NCBI RefSeq assembly: GCF_014649775.1
Contig: NZ_BMTR01000002.1
Location: forward strand, 372,001-436,000
Reading direction: 5' to 3'
Source: Streptomyces longisporoflavus
GTDB taxonomy: Bacteria > Actinomycetota > Actinomycetes > Streptomycetales > Streptomycetaceae
Length of the DNA stretch: 64,000 nt
The notes under the pieces were generated by a model that was given only the letters and a program-made list of their open reading frames with translations, was not told where the DNA came from and searched no databases. Positions within the stretch are counted from its first letter, which is position 1. The number at the start of each line of letters is the position of its first letter. A program made the translations under genes and the position numbers. Shown piece after piece: positions 42,048 to 49,473 of this stretch.

Positions 42048-42859
42048 GAGTGCGGTCCTTCTGACAGGGCGTCGGCGGGGGCCGGGGCGCCGGTGGGGGC
42101 GAGGTCGTAGACGAGTTGGGGTGTCCCGGTGCGCGGGTGGTGCACGACCGTGGCATCGACGCCGAACACCTTGCGGATCAGCTCGGGGTTCAGGACCTCG
42201 GCCGGGCTGCCCGCGGCGACCAGGGAGCCGGAGCTCAGGACGGCGATGCTGTCGCAGGCGGCGGCCGCCAGGTTGAGGTCGTGCAGGGCGGTGAGCACGG
42301 TGAGGCCCGATCCGCGCAGGAAGGACAGGAGTTCCACCTGGTGGCGGATGTCCAGGTGGTTGGTGGGCTCGTCCAGGACCAGGACGCGGGGTTCCTGGAC
42401 GAGGGCGCGCGCCACGAGGACGCGCTGCCGTTCGCCGCCGGAGAGGGTGAGCACGCTGCGCTCCGCGAGGTGGGTGACGTCGAGGCGGTCCATCGCCTGC
42501 TCGCACAGGGCGCGTTCGCGTGCGGTGAGGGGCTGGTTGCCGCGGGCGTGCGGAGCACGGCCCAGGGCCACCACCTCCTCGACGGTGAAGTCGAGTTCGG
42601 TGTGGCTCTCCTGGGTGAGCGCGGCGATGGAGCGGGCGCTGTCGCGCAGCTTGAGGGACGTCAGGTCGGCGCCGTCCAGGAGCACGGCGCCGGACGTCGG
42701 TTTCAGCGCCCGGTAGACGCAGCGCAGGGCGGTGGACTTGCCGCTGCCGTTGGGGCCGACGAGCCCGACGATCCGGCCGGCGTCCACCTCGATGTGCAGC
42801 CGGTCGACCAGGGCCCGCCCCGCCGCCTCGACCGTCAGATCCCGCAGGACGAGGGACAT
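42044..42859 (-). CDS. ABC transporter ATP-binding protein (FecE-like)
   Basis: A 271-residue ATPase with Walker A GPNGSGKSTALR, Q-loop ALTQESHT, signature LSGGERQRVLVARAL, Walker B VLVLDEPTNHLD and the switch His in TALHDLNLA. It is typical of iron-siderophore and cobalamin importers. Its start directly follows the permease stop with no spacer. Confidence 0.93.
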   Translation of the reverse strand: MSLVLRDLTVEAAGRALVDRLHIEVDAGRIVGLVGPNGSGKSTALRCVYRALKPTSGAVLLDGADLTSLKLRDSARSIAALTQESHTELDFTVEEVVALGRAPHARGNQPLTARERALCEQAMDRLDVTHLAERSVLTLSGGERQRVLVARALVQEPRVLVLDEPTNHLDIRHQVELLSFLRGSGLTVLTALHDLNLAAAACDSIAVLSSGSLVAAGSPAEVLNPELIRKVFGVDATVVHHPRTGTPQLVYDLAPTGAPAPADALSEGPHS

Positions 42860-43966
42860 CTACCGCCCTCCGAACAGGTAGCCGCGGCGGCGCATCAGCA
42901 CGATGAACACCGGCACGCCGATCAGCGCGGTGATGACCCCGAGCGGTAGTTCCTCGGGGGCGAACGCGGTACGGGCGACGAGGTCGACCCAGACCAGGAA
43001 GCAGGCCCCGGCGAGCGGCGCGACGGCGAGGACCCGGCGGTGCGTCGAGCCGACCAGGATGCGCACGACGTGCGGCAGGACGAGCCCGACGAAGCCGATC
43101 GCGCCGCTGACCGCGACGATCAGACCGGTGACCGCCGCCGTGAGCAGGAACAATCCGCGGCGCAGTGCCTCCGCGTCCACGCCCAGGCTGGCCGCGGTCT
43201 CGTCCCCGAGCGACAGCACGTCCAGGGACCGGCTCTGGCGCAGCAGCACCACGACCGTCACCAGGACGGCACCGGCCGCGAGCGGCAGCGACTCCCAGGA
43301 CGCCGAGCCGAGACTGCCGAGCAGCCAGAAGAGGACCGTACGGGCGGCCTGGCCGTTCGGCGAGAGGAAGACGAGCACGCTCATCAAGGCCTGGAACCCG
43401 TACGCCAGCGCGACCCCGGTGAGCACGAGCCGCAGCGGTGTCAGGCCGAGCGGCCCGCGTGCGGCCAGATACACCAGGACGGTGGCCCCGAGCGCGCCGA
43501 GGAACGCGGCCGCGGACAAGGCGTAGACGCCCAGACCGGCGAAGACGCCGAACACCACGACCGCGGTGGCGCCGACGGACGCGCCGGAGGAGATGCCGAG
43601 GACGAACGGGTCGGCGAGGGCATTGCGCACCAGCGCCTGGACGGCGACGCCGACGACCGCGAGCCCCGCCCCGACCACGGCGGCGAGCAGCACTCTCGGG
43701 GTACGGACGTGCCAGACGATGGAGTATCCGCTGACCTCGTCGGCGCCGATGCTGCCGCCGGTGAGGGCGGCGGTCAGGAAACGGATGACGTCGCCGGGCG
43801 GTACGACGGTCGGGCCGAGCGCGATCCCTGCCAGGACGGAGATCACCAGGGTCACGGAGAGCACCGTCAGCGTGATCACGAGCCGGCCGCGGCCTGCCTT
43901 GCCCGCGGTCGGCTGGTGCGGGTCCGTCTCCGGAGGGGAGGCGGCCCTTGTTGTGGCCTCGGTCAT
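42860..43966 (-). CDS. FecCD-type permease
   Basis: A 368-residue permease with about ten membrane helices after a polar N terminus of 25 residues. Family segments are visible: TPRVLLAAVVGAGLAVVGVAVQALVRNALADPFVLGISSGA and GAIGFVGLVLPHVVRILVG. One permease presumably forms a homodimer. AAGGGA lies 4-6 nt before the ATG at 43966. The methyltransferase gene ends 143 bp upstream, so the permease may have its own promoter or share the operon. Confidence 0.92.
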   Translation of the reverse strand: MTEATTRAASPPETDPHQPTAGKAGRGRLVITLTVLSVTLVISVLAGIALGPTVVPPGDVIRFLTAALTGGSIGADEVSGYSIVWHVRTPRVLLAAVVGAGLAVVGVAVQALVRNALADPFVLGISSGASVGATAVVVFGVFAGLGVYALSAAAFLGALGATVLVYLAARGPLGLTPLRLVLTGVALAYGFQALMSVLVFLSPNGQAARTVLFWLLGSLGSASWESLPLAAGAVLVTVVVLLRQSRSLDVLSLGDETAASLGVDAEALRRGLFLLTAAVTGLIVAVSGAIGFVGLVLPHVVRILVGSTHRRVLAVAPLAGACFLVWVDLVARTAFAPEELPLGVITALIGVPVFIVLMRRRGYLFGGR

Positions 43967-44109
43967 GAAGTCCCTTCGCACGCGGGGCAGTTCGCAGCGG
44001 TACGGCCACTCCGGCACGGCGCGGCACGCTCCAGTAGTCGGCGCGATCCGCCGCCGAGTTCCCGTCGGTGCACAAGTCGGTGCACAAGGAGATTCACGAA
44101 CTGCCGCGG

Positions 44110-44853
44110 TCACCGACCGGGCTTGGTCCCTCGCACGATCAGGCGTCGCGAGTGCTGGTCGTAGGGCGCGCCGTCGAAGCCGCCGAAGCACTCCACGCCG
44201 GTGAAGCCGGCCTCTTCGAAGAGGGCGCGCAGCTCGGCGGCGCTGTAGAGGAAGGAGGTGATCGAGGCCTCGCGCGCGACCCCGTCGCGCACGAGTGTCC
44301 AGTCGGTCCGCAGCCTGGTCCAGCTGTCCAGGACGGTGTCGCGCTGCACCACGTAGGCGCCGTCGAGTTCGACGAGTTGGGGGCGGCCGATCCAGCCCGC
44401 GAGCACCTCTTTGCCCATCACGTCGACGAGCAGTTGCCCGCCGGGCGTCAGCGAGCGATGGGCGTTGCACAGCACCCGGAAGTTGTCCCGCGGGTCGTCG
44501 AAGTAGCCGAAGGAGGTGAAGACGTTGAGCACGACGTCGTACGAATCCGGCTCGGCGTGGGTGAGCATGTCCGCCCGCACCAGGCGGACGTCGACCGCGG
44601 CGTCCGCGCACACGGCCTGCGCCCGCTTCAGGAGTTCCGCGCTGAGGTCCACTCCCGTGACCTCGTAGCCGCGGCGCACCAGCGGCACGAGATAGAGGCC
44701 GGGTCCGCAGCACAGGTCGAGGACGCGGCTGCCCGCCGGAAAGGCGAGCAGCGGCGAGCCGGCCACGACATCGGCCGTCTCCGCCCGCCGCCGCTCGGAG
44801 AACATCGTCTCGGAGAAGTCCGACCAGAATTCGTCGTCCTCGTACCAGTGCAT
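44110..44853 (-). CDS. Class I SAM-dependent methyltransferase
   Basis: A 247-residue enzyme with SAM motif I RVLDLCCGPGLYLVPL, an acidic end of strand 2 (VTGVDLSAELLKRA) and motif II LNVFTSFGYF. The C-terminal part has a small beta insertion. The substrate is unknown; its place at the head of the transport/biosynthesis operon suggests it methylates the product or an intermediate, though the 143-bp gap leaves this open. Confidence 0.85.
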   Translation of the reverse strand: MHWYEDDEFWSDFSETMFSERRRAETADVVAGSPLLAFPAGSRVLDLCCGPGLYLVPLVRRGYEVTGVDLSAELLKRAQAVCADAAVDVRLVRADMLTHAEPDSYDVVLNVFTSFGYFDDPRDNFRVLCNAHRSLTPGGQLLVDVMGKEVLAGWIGRPQLVELDGAYVVQRDTVLDSWTRLRTDWTLVRDGVAREASITSFLYSAAELRALFEEAGFTGVECFGGFDGAPYDQHSRRLIVRGTKPGR

Positions 44854-45167
44854 GCTGCCGCCACCTCGATCCAGTGGGCCGTCCGGAACGTCCAGACGTG
44901 CTCACCAGTGGTCGGCCGCGGGTCTCGTCCGGTTCCCGATCGGCTCAGATCGGCGAGGCGGGCGCCGAAGGGAGGCTGCCCTGGTGCGCGGCGAGCGCGC
45001 CCGCCGTTTCCCCCCGGCGGGCGCCGGCACCGGATCCGATGCGCGCTCCATGCGCACCGCCGCCGTCCGCGACGGTGACGGCTACGGCTTCGCCGGGGTG
45101 TGCCCCGGCCGGGGATTCGGCGTGAAATGCGAGGGCGCCGGACCTGCGGCCCGGCGCCGTCCCGCGA
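44854..45167. other. 314-bp gap; mostly nothing recognised
   Basis: The gap lies between the methyltransferase start and the fprA stop, both on the minus strand. It contains the fprA terminator (below) and presumably the promoter of the operon. No iron-box-like palindrome was seen here. Confidence 0.4.
45134..45158 (-). terminator. fprA terminator hairpin
   Basis: GGCGCCGG (45134-45141) and CCGGCGCC (45151-45158) form a perfect 8-bp stem with a 9-nt loop, 10 nt past the fprA stop on the minus strand. Confidence 0.6.
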
Positions 45168-46532
45168 CTAGGCGCCGCTCGCCTTGAGCATGTCCTCGCG
45201 CTCGACGATCTTCACGCGCTCGCGCTCCTCGGCCGCGCCGAGGGCCTTCTCCGCGGCGTCGAGGAGGTGCCAGCCCTCCCAGGTGGTGAAGCGGACGTTC
45301 TGCTCGGCGAGGTAGGCGTTCACCGCCTCCGGCTCGGGGGCGGTGGGCGTGTGCAGACGGGCGTTCGCGTGGTCGTCCAGGAGGCTGGCGACCGTCTCGT
45401 TGGCGTCGCCCTTGGTGTGCCCGATCAGGCCGACGGGGCCGCGCCGGATCCAGCCGGTGACGTACGTGGACTGCAGGTGCTCGCCGGTCTCCTCGATGAC
45501 CCGGCCGCCCTTGTCCGGCACCGTGCCCGAGGCGACGTCCCAGGGCAGCTTGGGCAGCTCGTCGGAGAGGTAACCCACGGCGCGGTAGACGGCGCCGAGG
45601 TCCCAGTCCTTGAACTCGCCGGTGCCCTTGACGTTGCCGGTGCCGTCGAGGGCGGTGCGCTCGGTGCGCAGGCCGACGACCTTGCCGTCCTCGCCGAGGA
45701 TCTCGGTCGGCGACTCGAAGAAGTGCAGGAAGAGCTTGTGCGGGCGGTCGCCGACGTCGCGGATGGCCCAGTTCTCCAGCGTCTTGGCGACCATGTCGGC
45801 CTGCTTGTTGCCGCGCCGGGTCGCGATCGAGCCGTCGTCGTAGTCGATGTCCTCGGGGTCGACGATGACCTCGATGTTCGGGGAGTGGTCGAGCTCGCGC
45901 AGCTCCATGGGGCTGAACTTGGCCTGCGCGGGGCCGCGGCGCCCGAAGACATGCACCTCGAGGGCCTTGTTGGCCTTGAGTCCCTCGTGCACGTTGGCCG
46001 GGATCTCGGTGTAGAGGAGCTCCTCCGCCGTCTTGGCCAGGATGCGCGCCACGTCGAGCGCCACGTTGCCGACGCCGAGCACGGCGACCTTCTCCGCGTC
46101 GAGCGGCCAGGTGCGCGGCACGTCCGGGTGGCCGTCGTACCAGGAGACGAAGTCCGCCGCGCCGTACGAGCCGTCGAGGTCGATGCCGGGGATGTCCAGG
46201 GCCCGGTCGGCCGTCGCGCCGGTGGAGAAGATCACCGCGTCGTAGAAGGAGCGCAAGTCGTCCAGGTCGATGTCCCGCGGGTAGTCGACGTTGCCGAAGA
46301 AGCGGATCTGCGGCTTGTCGAGGACCTGGTGCAGGGCCGTGACGATGCCCTTGATGCGGGGGTGGTCGGGGGCGACGCCGTAGCGGATCAGGCCGAACGG
46401 CGCGGGCATCCGCTCGAAGAGGTCGATCGACACACCGGGCTCGACCGCCACTGCGGATTTCAGCAGCGCGTCGGCGGCGTAGATGCCGGCCGGACCGGCT
46501 CCGACAACAGCTACCCGCAGAGGGCGAGACAT
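45168..46532 (-). CDS. fprA: Ferredoxin-NADP reductase (FprA type)
   Basis: A 454-residue flavoprotein of the adrenodoxin-reductase type: FAD motif VVGAGPAGIYAADALLKS at the N terminus, APFGLIRYGVAPDHP, an NADP motif VLGVGNVALDVARIL near 155, and GWIRRGPVGLIGHTKGDANETVASLL at the end. It transfers electrons between NADPH and ferredoxin, for example for P450s. It is the one-domain relative of the fprB fusion at 31815-33359. AAGGGA precedes the ATG, and an AACTAAGG-type palindrome lies about 50 nt upstream. Confidence 0.93.
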   Translation of the reverse strand: MSRPLRVAVVGAGPAGIYAADALLKSAVAVEPGVSIDLFERMPAPFGLIRYGVAPDHPRIKGIVTALHQVLDKPQIRFFGNVDYPRDIDLDDLRSFYDAVIFSTGATADRALDIPGIDLDGSYGAADFVSWYDGHPDVPRTWPLDAEKVAVLGVGNVALDVARILAKTAEELLYTEIPANVHEGLKANKALEVHVFGRRGPAQAKFSPMELRELDHSPNIEVIVDPEDIDYDDGSIATRRGNKQADMVAKTLENWAIRDVGDRPHKLFLHFFESPTEILGEDGKVVGLRTERTALDGTGNVKGTGEFKDWDLGAVYRAVGYLSDELPKLPWDVASGTVPDKGGRVIEETGEHLQSTYVTGWIRRGPVGLIGHTKGDANETVASLLDDHANARLHTPTAPEPEAVNAYLAEQNVRFTTWEGWHLLDAAEKALGAAEERERVKIVEREDMLKASGA

Positions 46533-46580
46533 GATCAGGTTTCCCTTCGAGCGAAGACATGGGGCTCGCGGGGAAGCCTA

Positions 46581-46600
46581 AACTAAGGCAATCCTAAGTT
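46581..46600. promoter_or_regulatory. Iron-box-like palindrome upstream of fprA
   Basis: AACTAAGGCAATCCTAAGTT is an 8-bp-arm palindrome with one mismatch, about 50 nt before the fprA start. The TTAGG/CCTAA halves recall IdeR/DmdR iron boxes, but on alignment to the 19-bp consensus I count only 12 matches, so the assignment is weak. Confidence 0.4.
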
Positions 46601-46619
46601 AGTACCCGGGCTGGACCTA

Positions 46620-46648
46620 TGACCTCATAAGGCAGGCTTATGGGGTCA
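46620..46648. promoter_or_regulatory. Inverted repeat TGACCTCATAAG-N5-CTTATGGGGTCA
   Basis: The 12-bp arms have one mismatch around a 5-nt spacer. The site lies between divergent fprA and the SMP-30-like gene and is a plausible operator for either. Confidence 0.5.
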
Positions 46649-46748
46649 CGTAGGCAGGGTTTGAGGCGGGCAGGGCGGCGCCGTGGCTCCCGGTGCGCGG
46701 AGATGCGGGCGGGACGCGGGGGAACTCGGGCAGCCGACGTCGCGTTGT

Positions 46749-46775
46749 CAACTCAGCGGGCTATCAGCCGAGTTG
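46749..46775. promoter_or_regulatory. Inverted repeat CAACTC...GAGTTG
   Basis: CAACTC (46749-46754) and GAGTTG (46770-46775) are exact inverted hexamers 15 nt apart, about 100 nt before the SMP-30-like start. It may be an operator; the evidence is slight. Confidence 0.3.
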
Positions 46776-46877
46776 GGTATGCGCCCGCCCTGTGCTCACC
46801 CTGCGCAACCGAGTCGGTCGACTCGCACTTCCACCCTTCTTCCGTTCTTCTTCCGCTCTACACGGAGGCCCGGAACC

Positions 46878-47849
46878 ATGAACCGTAGTCACCAAGATCA
46901 CTCCCAGCCGTCCCGCCGCACCGTCCTCGGCGGCGCCACCGCCGCGGCCCTCGCCCTGGCGACCGGCGCCGGAACGGCCGCCTCCGCCACCGCCGCGCAG
47001 AACACACGAGGCGCCGCCTGGCCCACCGAGTTCCCGCTCCCCGACGGCTTCCTGCCCGAGGGAATCACCATCGGGGAGAAGCCGTACGCCTACATGGGCT
47101 CGCGCGCCAACGGCGCCGTCTACCGCACCGACCTGCGCACCGGCCGTGGCGAGGTCTTCTACGAGGGCGCGGCGGGCACGGTGGCGGTCGGCCTGAAGAT
47201 CGACGACGACGGCCTGCTCTACATCGCCGGGAACACCGGGGTCGCCCGGATCCTGGACACCCGCAGCCGCGAGCTGGTGGCCACGTATCAGCTGACGGAG
47301 GCGACTCCCGCCCACTTCATCAACGACGTCACCCTGCTCGGCGAGCGCGCCTGGTTCACCGACTCCCGCGACAGCGTGCTGTACGGCGTGCCGCGCGGCC
47401 GCAGAGGCGCGGTGCGCGCGCTGCCGCTCGGCGGGGACTGGGTGCAGACGCCGGGCGTGATCAACGCCAACGGCATCGCCGACACCCCCGACGGCCGGGC
47501 CCTGATCGTCGTCAGCAGCTCACCGGGCAAGCTCTACCGCGTCCACCTCAAGACCGGACACGCCACGGAGATCACGCTGGTCGGCGCGGGCGACGTGCTC
47601 AACGGCGACGGCCTGTTGCGCGTCGGGCGCACCCTGTACGTCGTCCAGAACCGGCTCAACAAGGTCAGCGTGTTCCACCTCGACGCCAAGGCCGCGACCG
47701 CCACCCTGCGCCGCACGATCACCGACCCGCGCTTCGACATCCCCACCACCGCGGCCCGCTGGCGCGATCGCCTCTATCTCGTCAACGCCCGCTTCACCAG
47801 CCCGCAGGAGCCCACGACGACGTTCAACGCCGTCGCCGTTCCGCTCTGA
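46878..47849 (+). CDS. Tat-exported SMP-30/gluconolactonase-like protein
   Basis: A 323-residue protein with a twin-arginine signal (SRRTVLGGATAAALALATGAG) and cleavage near ATAA. The rest is a six-bladed beta-propeller pattern: repeated YMGSRANGAVYRTD, DDDGLLYIAGNTGVARI, FINDVTLLGERAWFTDS, NANGIADTPDGRALIV. Acidic and Asn residues (Glu in the first blade, Asn-Asp in FINDVT, Asn-Gly-Ile in NANGI) match the metal site of SMP-30-like lactonases. It is probably a secreted lactonase or related hydrolase. GGAGG lies 9 nt before the ATG. Confidence 0.85.
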   Translation: MNRSHQDHSQPSRRTVLGGATAAALALATGAGTAASATAAQNTRGAAWPTEFPLPDGFLPEGITIGEKPYAYMGSRANGAVYRTDLRTGRGEVFYEGAAGTVAVGLKIDDDGLLYIAGNTGVARILDTRSRELVATYQLTEATPAHFINDVTLLGERAWFTDSRDSVLYGVPRGRRGAVRALPLGGDWVQTPGVINANGIADTPDGRALIVVSSSPGKLYRVHLKTGHATEITLVGAGDVLNGDGLLRVGRTLYVVQNRLNKVSVFHLDAKAATATLRRTITDPRFDIPTTAARWRDRLYLVNARFTSPQEPTTTFNAVAVPL

Positions 47850-47893
47850 ACCGCCCCTTTGATTCGAGGCCGGACGGCGCCGGAGGGCACCGA

Positions 47894-47924
47894 TTGAAAG
47901 ATCAAAGTGCCGCCGGGTTAGCAT
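47894..47924 (+). promoter_or_regulatory. Candidate GAPDH promoter TTGAAA-N19-TAGCAT
   Basis: TTGAAA (47894-47899) and TAGCAT (47919-47924) have good hexamers but a long 19-nt spacer. The predicted leader is about 25 nt, with only a weak GAAAGA ribosome-binding site before the GTG at 47956. Confidence 0.45.
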
Positions 47925-47955
47925 ATGAGCGCCGCCTAGCTCGAAAGATAAACCT

Positions 47956-49410
47956 GTGACTGTCAATGACGACTCGTTCACCAACTGGAAGAACCGCGAG
48001 GAGATCGCGGAGTCGATGATCCCGATCATCGGGAAGCTGCACCGGGAGCGGGACGTCACCGTCCTGCTCCACAGCCGCTCCTTGGTGAACAAGTCGGTGG
48101 TCAGCCTCCTGAAGACCCACCGATTCGCCCGTCAGATAGCCGGCGCGGAACTCTCCGTCACCGAGACGCTGCCGTTCCTCCAGGCCCTCACCGCGCTCGA
48201 CCTCGGCCCTTCGCAGATCGACATCGGTCTGCTCGCCGAGTCCTTCAGGGCCGACGACCGCGGCCTGTCGGTGGCGGAGTTCACCGCCGAGGCCGTCGCC
48301 GGCGCCACGGGCGAGAACAAGATCGAGAGCCGCGAGGGGCGCGACGTCGTCCTCTACGGCTTCGGTCGCATCGGCCGCCTCGTCGCCCGCCTGCTCATCG
48401 AGAAGGCCGGCTCGGGCAACGGACTGCGCCTGCGCGCCGTCGTCGTCCGCAAGAGCGGCGGGCGGGCCGTCGAGGACTTGGTCAAGCGCGCCTCGCTGCT
48501 GCGCCGTGACTCCATCCACGGCCAGTTCCAGGGCACGATCACCGTCGACGAGGCGAACGGCACGATCGTCGCCAACGGCAACGTGATCAAGGTGATCTAC
48601 GCCAACGACCCCTCCGAGGTCGACTACACGGCGTACGGCATCAAGGACGCCATCCTCATCGACAACACCGGCAAGTGGCGCGACCGCGAGGGACTCTCGC
48701 AGCACCTGCGCCCCGGTATCGACAAGGTCGTCCTGACCGCGCCGGGCAAGGGCGACGTCCCGAACATCGTGCACGGCGTCAACCACGACACGATCAAGCC
48801 GGACGAGCAGATCCTGTCCTGCGCCTCCTGCACCACCAACGCGATCGTCCCGCCGCTCAAGGCGATGGCCGACGAGTACGGCGTGCTGCGCGGCCACGTG
48901 GAGACCGTCCACTCGTTCACCAACGACCAGAACCTCCTGGACAACTTCCACAAGGCCGACCGCCGCGGCCGCTCCGCGCCGCTGAACATGGTCATCACCG
49001 AGACCGGCGCCGCATCCGCCGTCGCCAAGGCGCTGCCCGACCTCAAGGCGCCCATCACCGGCAGCTCGATCCGCGTCCCCGTCCCGGACGTCTCGATCGC
49101 CATCCTGAGCCTGCGCCTGGGCCGCGAGACCACCCGCGACGAGGTTCTCGAGCACCTGCGCGACGTCTCGCTGCACTCGCCGCTGAAGCGCCAGATCGAC
49201 TTCACGACCGCTCCCGACGCCGTCTCCATGGACTTCGTCGGCTCGCGGCACGCCTCGATCGTCGACGCGGGCGCCACCAAGGTCGACGGCGACAACGCGA
49301 TCCTCTACCTCTGGTACGACAACGAGTTCGGCTACTCGTGCCAGGTGATCCGCGTCGTCCAGCACGTCTCCGGCGTGGAGTACCCGACGTACCCGGTGCC
49401 GGTGGCCTGA
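47956..49410 (+). CDS. gap: Glyceraldehyde-3-phosphate dehydrogenase, long form
   Basis: A 484-residue GAPDH, about 150 residues longer than the classical enzyme because of an N-terminal extension (1-130) that is helical and lacks known motifs. The NAD-binding start is VVLYGFGRIGRLVARLL, the catalytic Cys lies in SCASCTTNAIVPPLKAM, and GSSIRVPVPDVSIAIL and WYDNEFGYSCQVI are near the C terminus. It should oxidise glyceraldehyde 3-phosphate; long forms occur in actinomycetes beside the short glycolytic enzyme and may work in gluconeogenesis. The GTG start is weakly supported by GAAAG. Confidence 0.93.
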   Translation: MTVNDDSFTNWKNREEIAESMIPIIGKLHRERDVTVLLHSRSLVNKSVVSLLKTHRFARQIAGAELSVTETLPFLQALTALDLGPSQIDIGLLAESFRADDRGLSVAEFTAEAVAGATGENKIESREGRDVVLYGFGRIGRLVARLLIEKAGSGNGLRLRAVVVRKSGGRAVEDLVKRASLLRRDSIHGQFQGTITVDEANGTIVANGNVIKVIYANDPSEVDYTAYGIKDAILIDNTGKWRDREGLSQHLRPGIDKVVLTAPGKGDVPNIVHGVNHDTIKPDEQILSCASCTTNAIVPPLKAMADEYGVLRGHVETVHSFTNDQNLLDNFHKADRRGRSAPLNMVITETGAASAVAKALPDLKAPITGSSIRVPVPDVSIAILSLRLGRETTRDEVLEHLRDVSLHSPLKRQIDFTTAPDAVSMDFVGSRHASIVDAGATKVDGDNAILYLWYDNEFGYSCQVIRVVQHVSGVEYPTYPVPVA

Positions 49411-49425
49411 TCTCCGCGATGTCAT

Positions 49426-49471
49426 GGGAGGGGCCGTGCCCGGATACTCGTATCCGGCCACGGCCCCTCCC
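49426..49471. terminator. Long bidirectional hairpin after GAPDH
   Basis: Two 22-nt arms (49426-49447 and 49450-49471) pair with a single C-C mismatch around a 2-nt loop. It begins 16 nt after the GAPDH stop and ends 3 nt before the stop of the minus-strand SARP gene, so it can end both transcripts. Confidence 0.85.
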
Positions 49472-49473
49472 CC

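Noticed and set aside
39925..43966. Staphyloferrin B cluster
   Set aside because: Only an SbnA-like enzyme is present; SbnB, SbnH and the NIS synthetases are missing.
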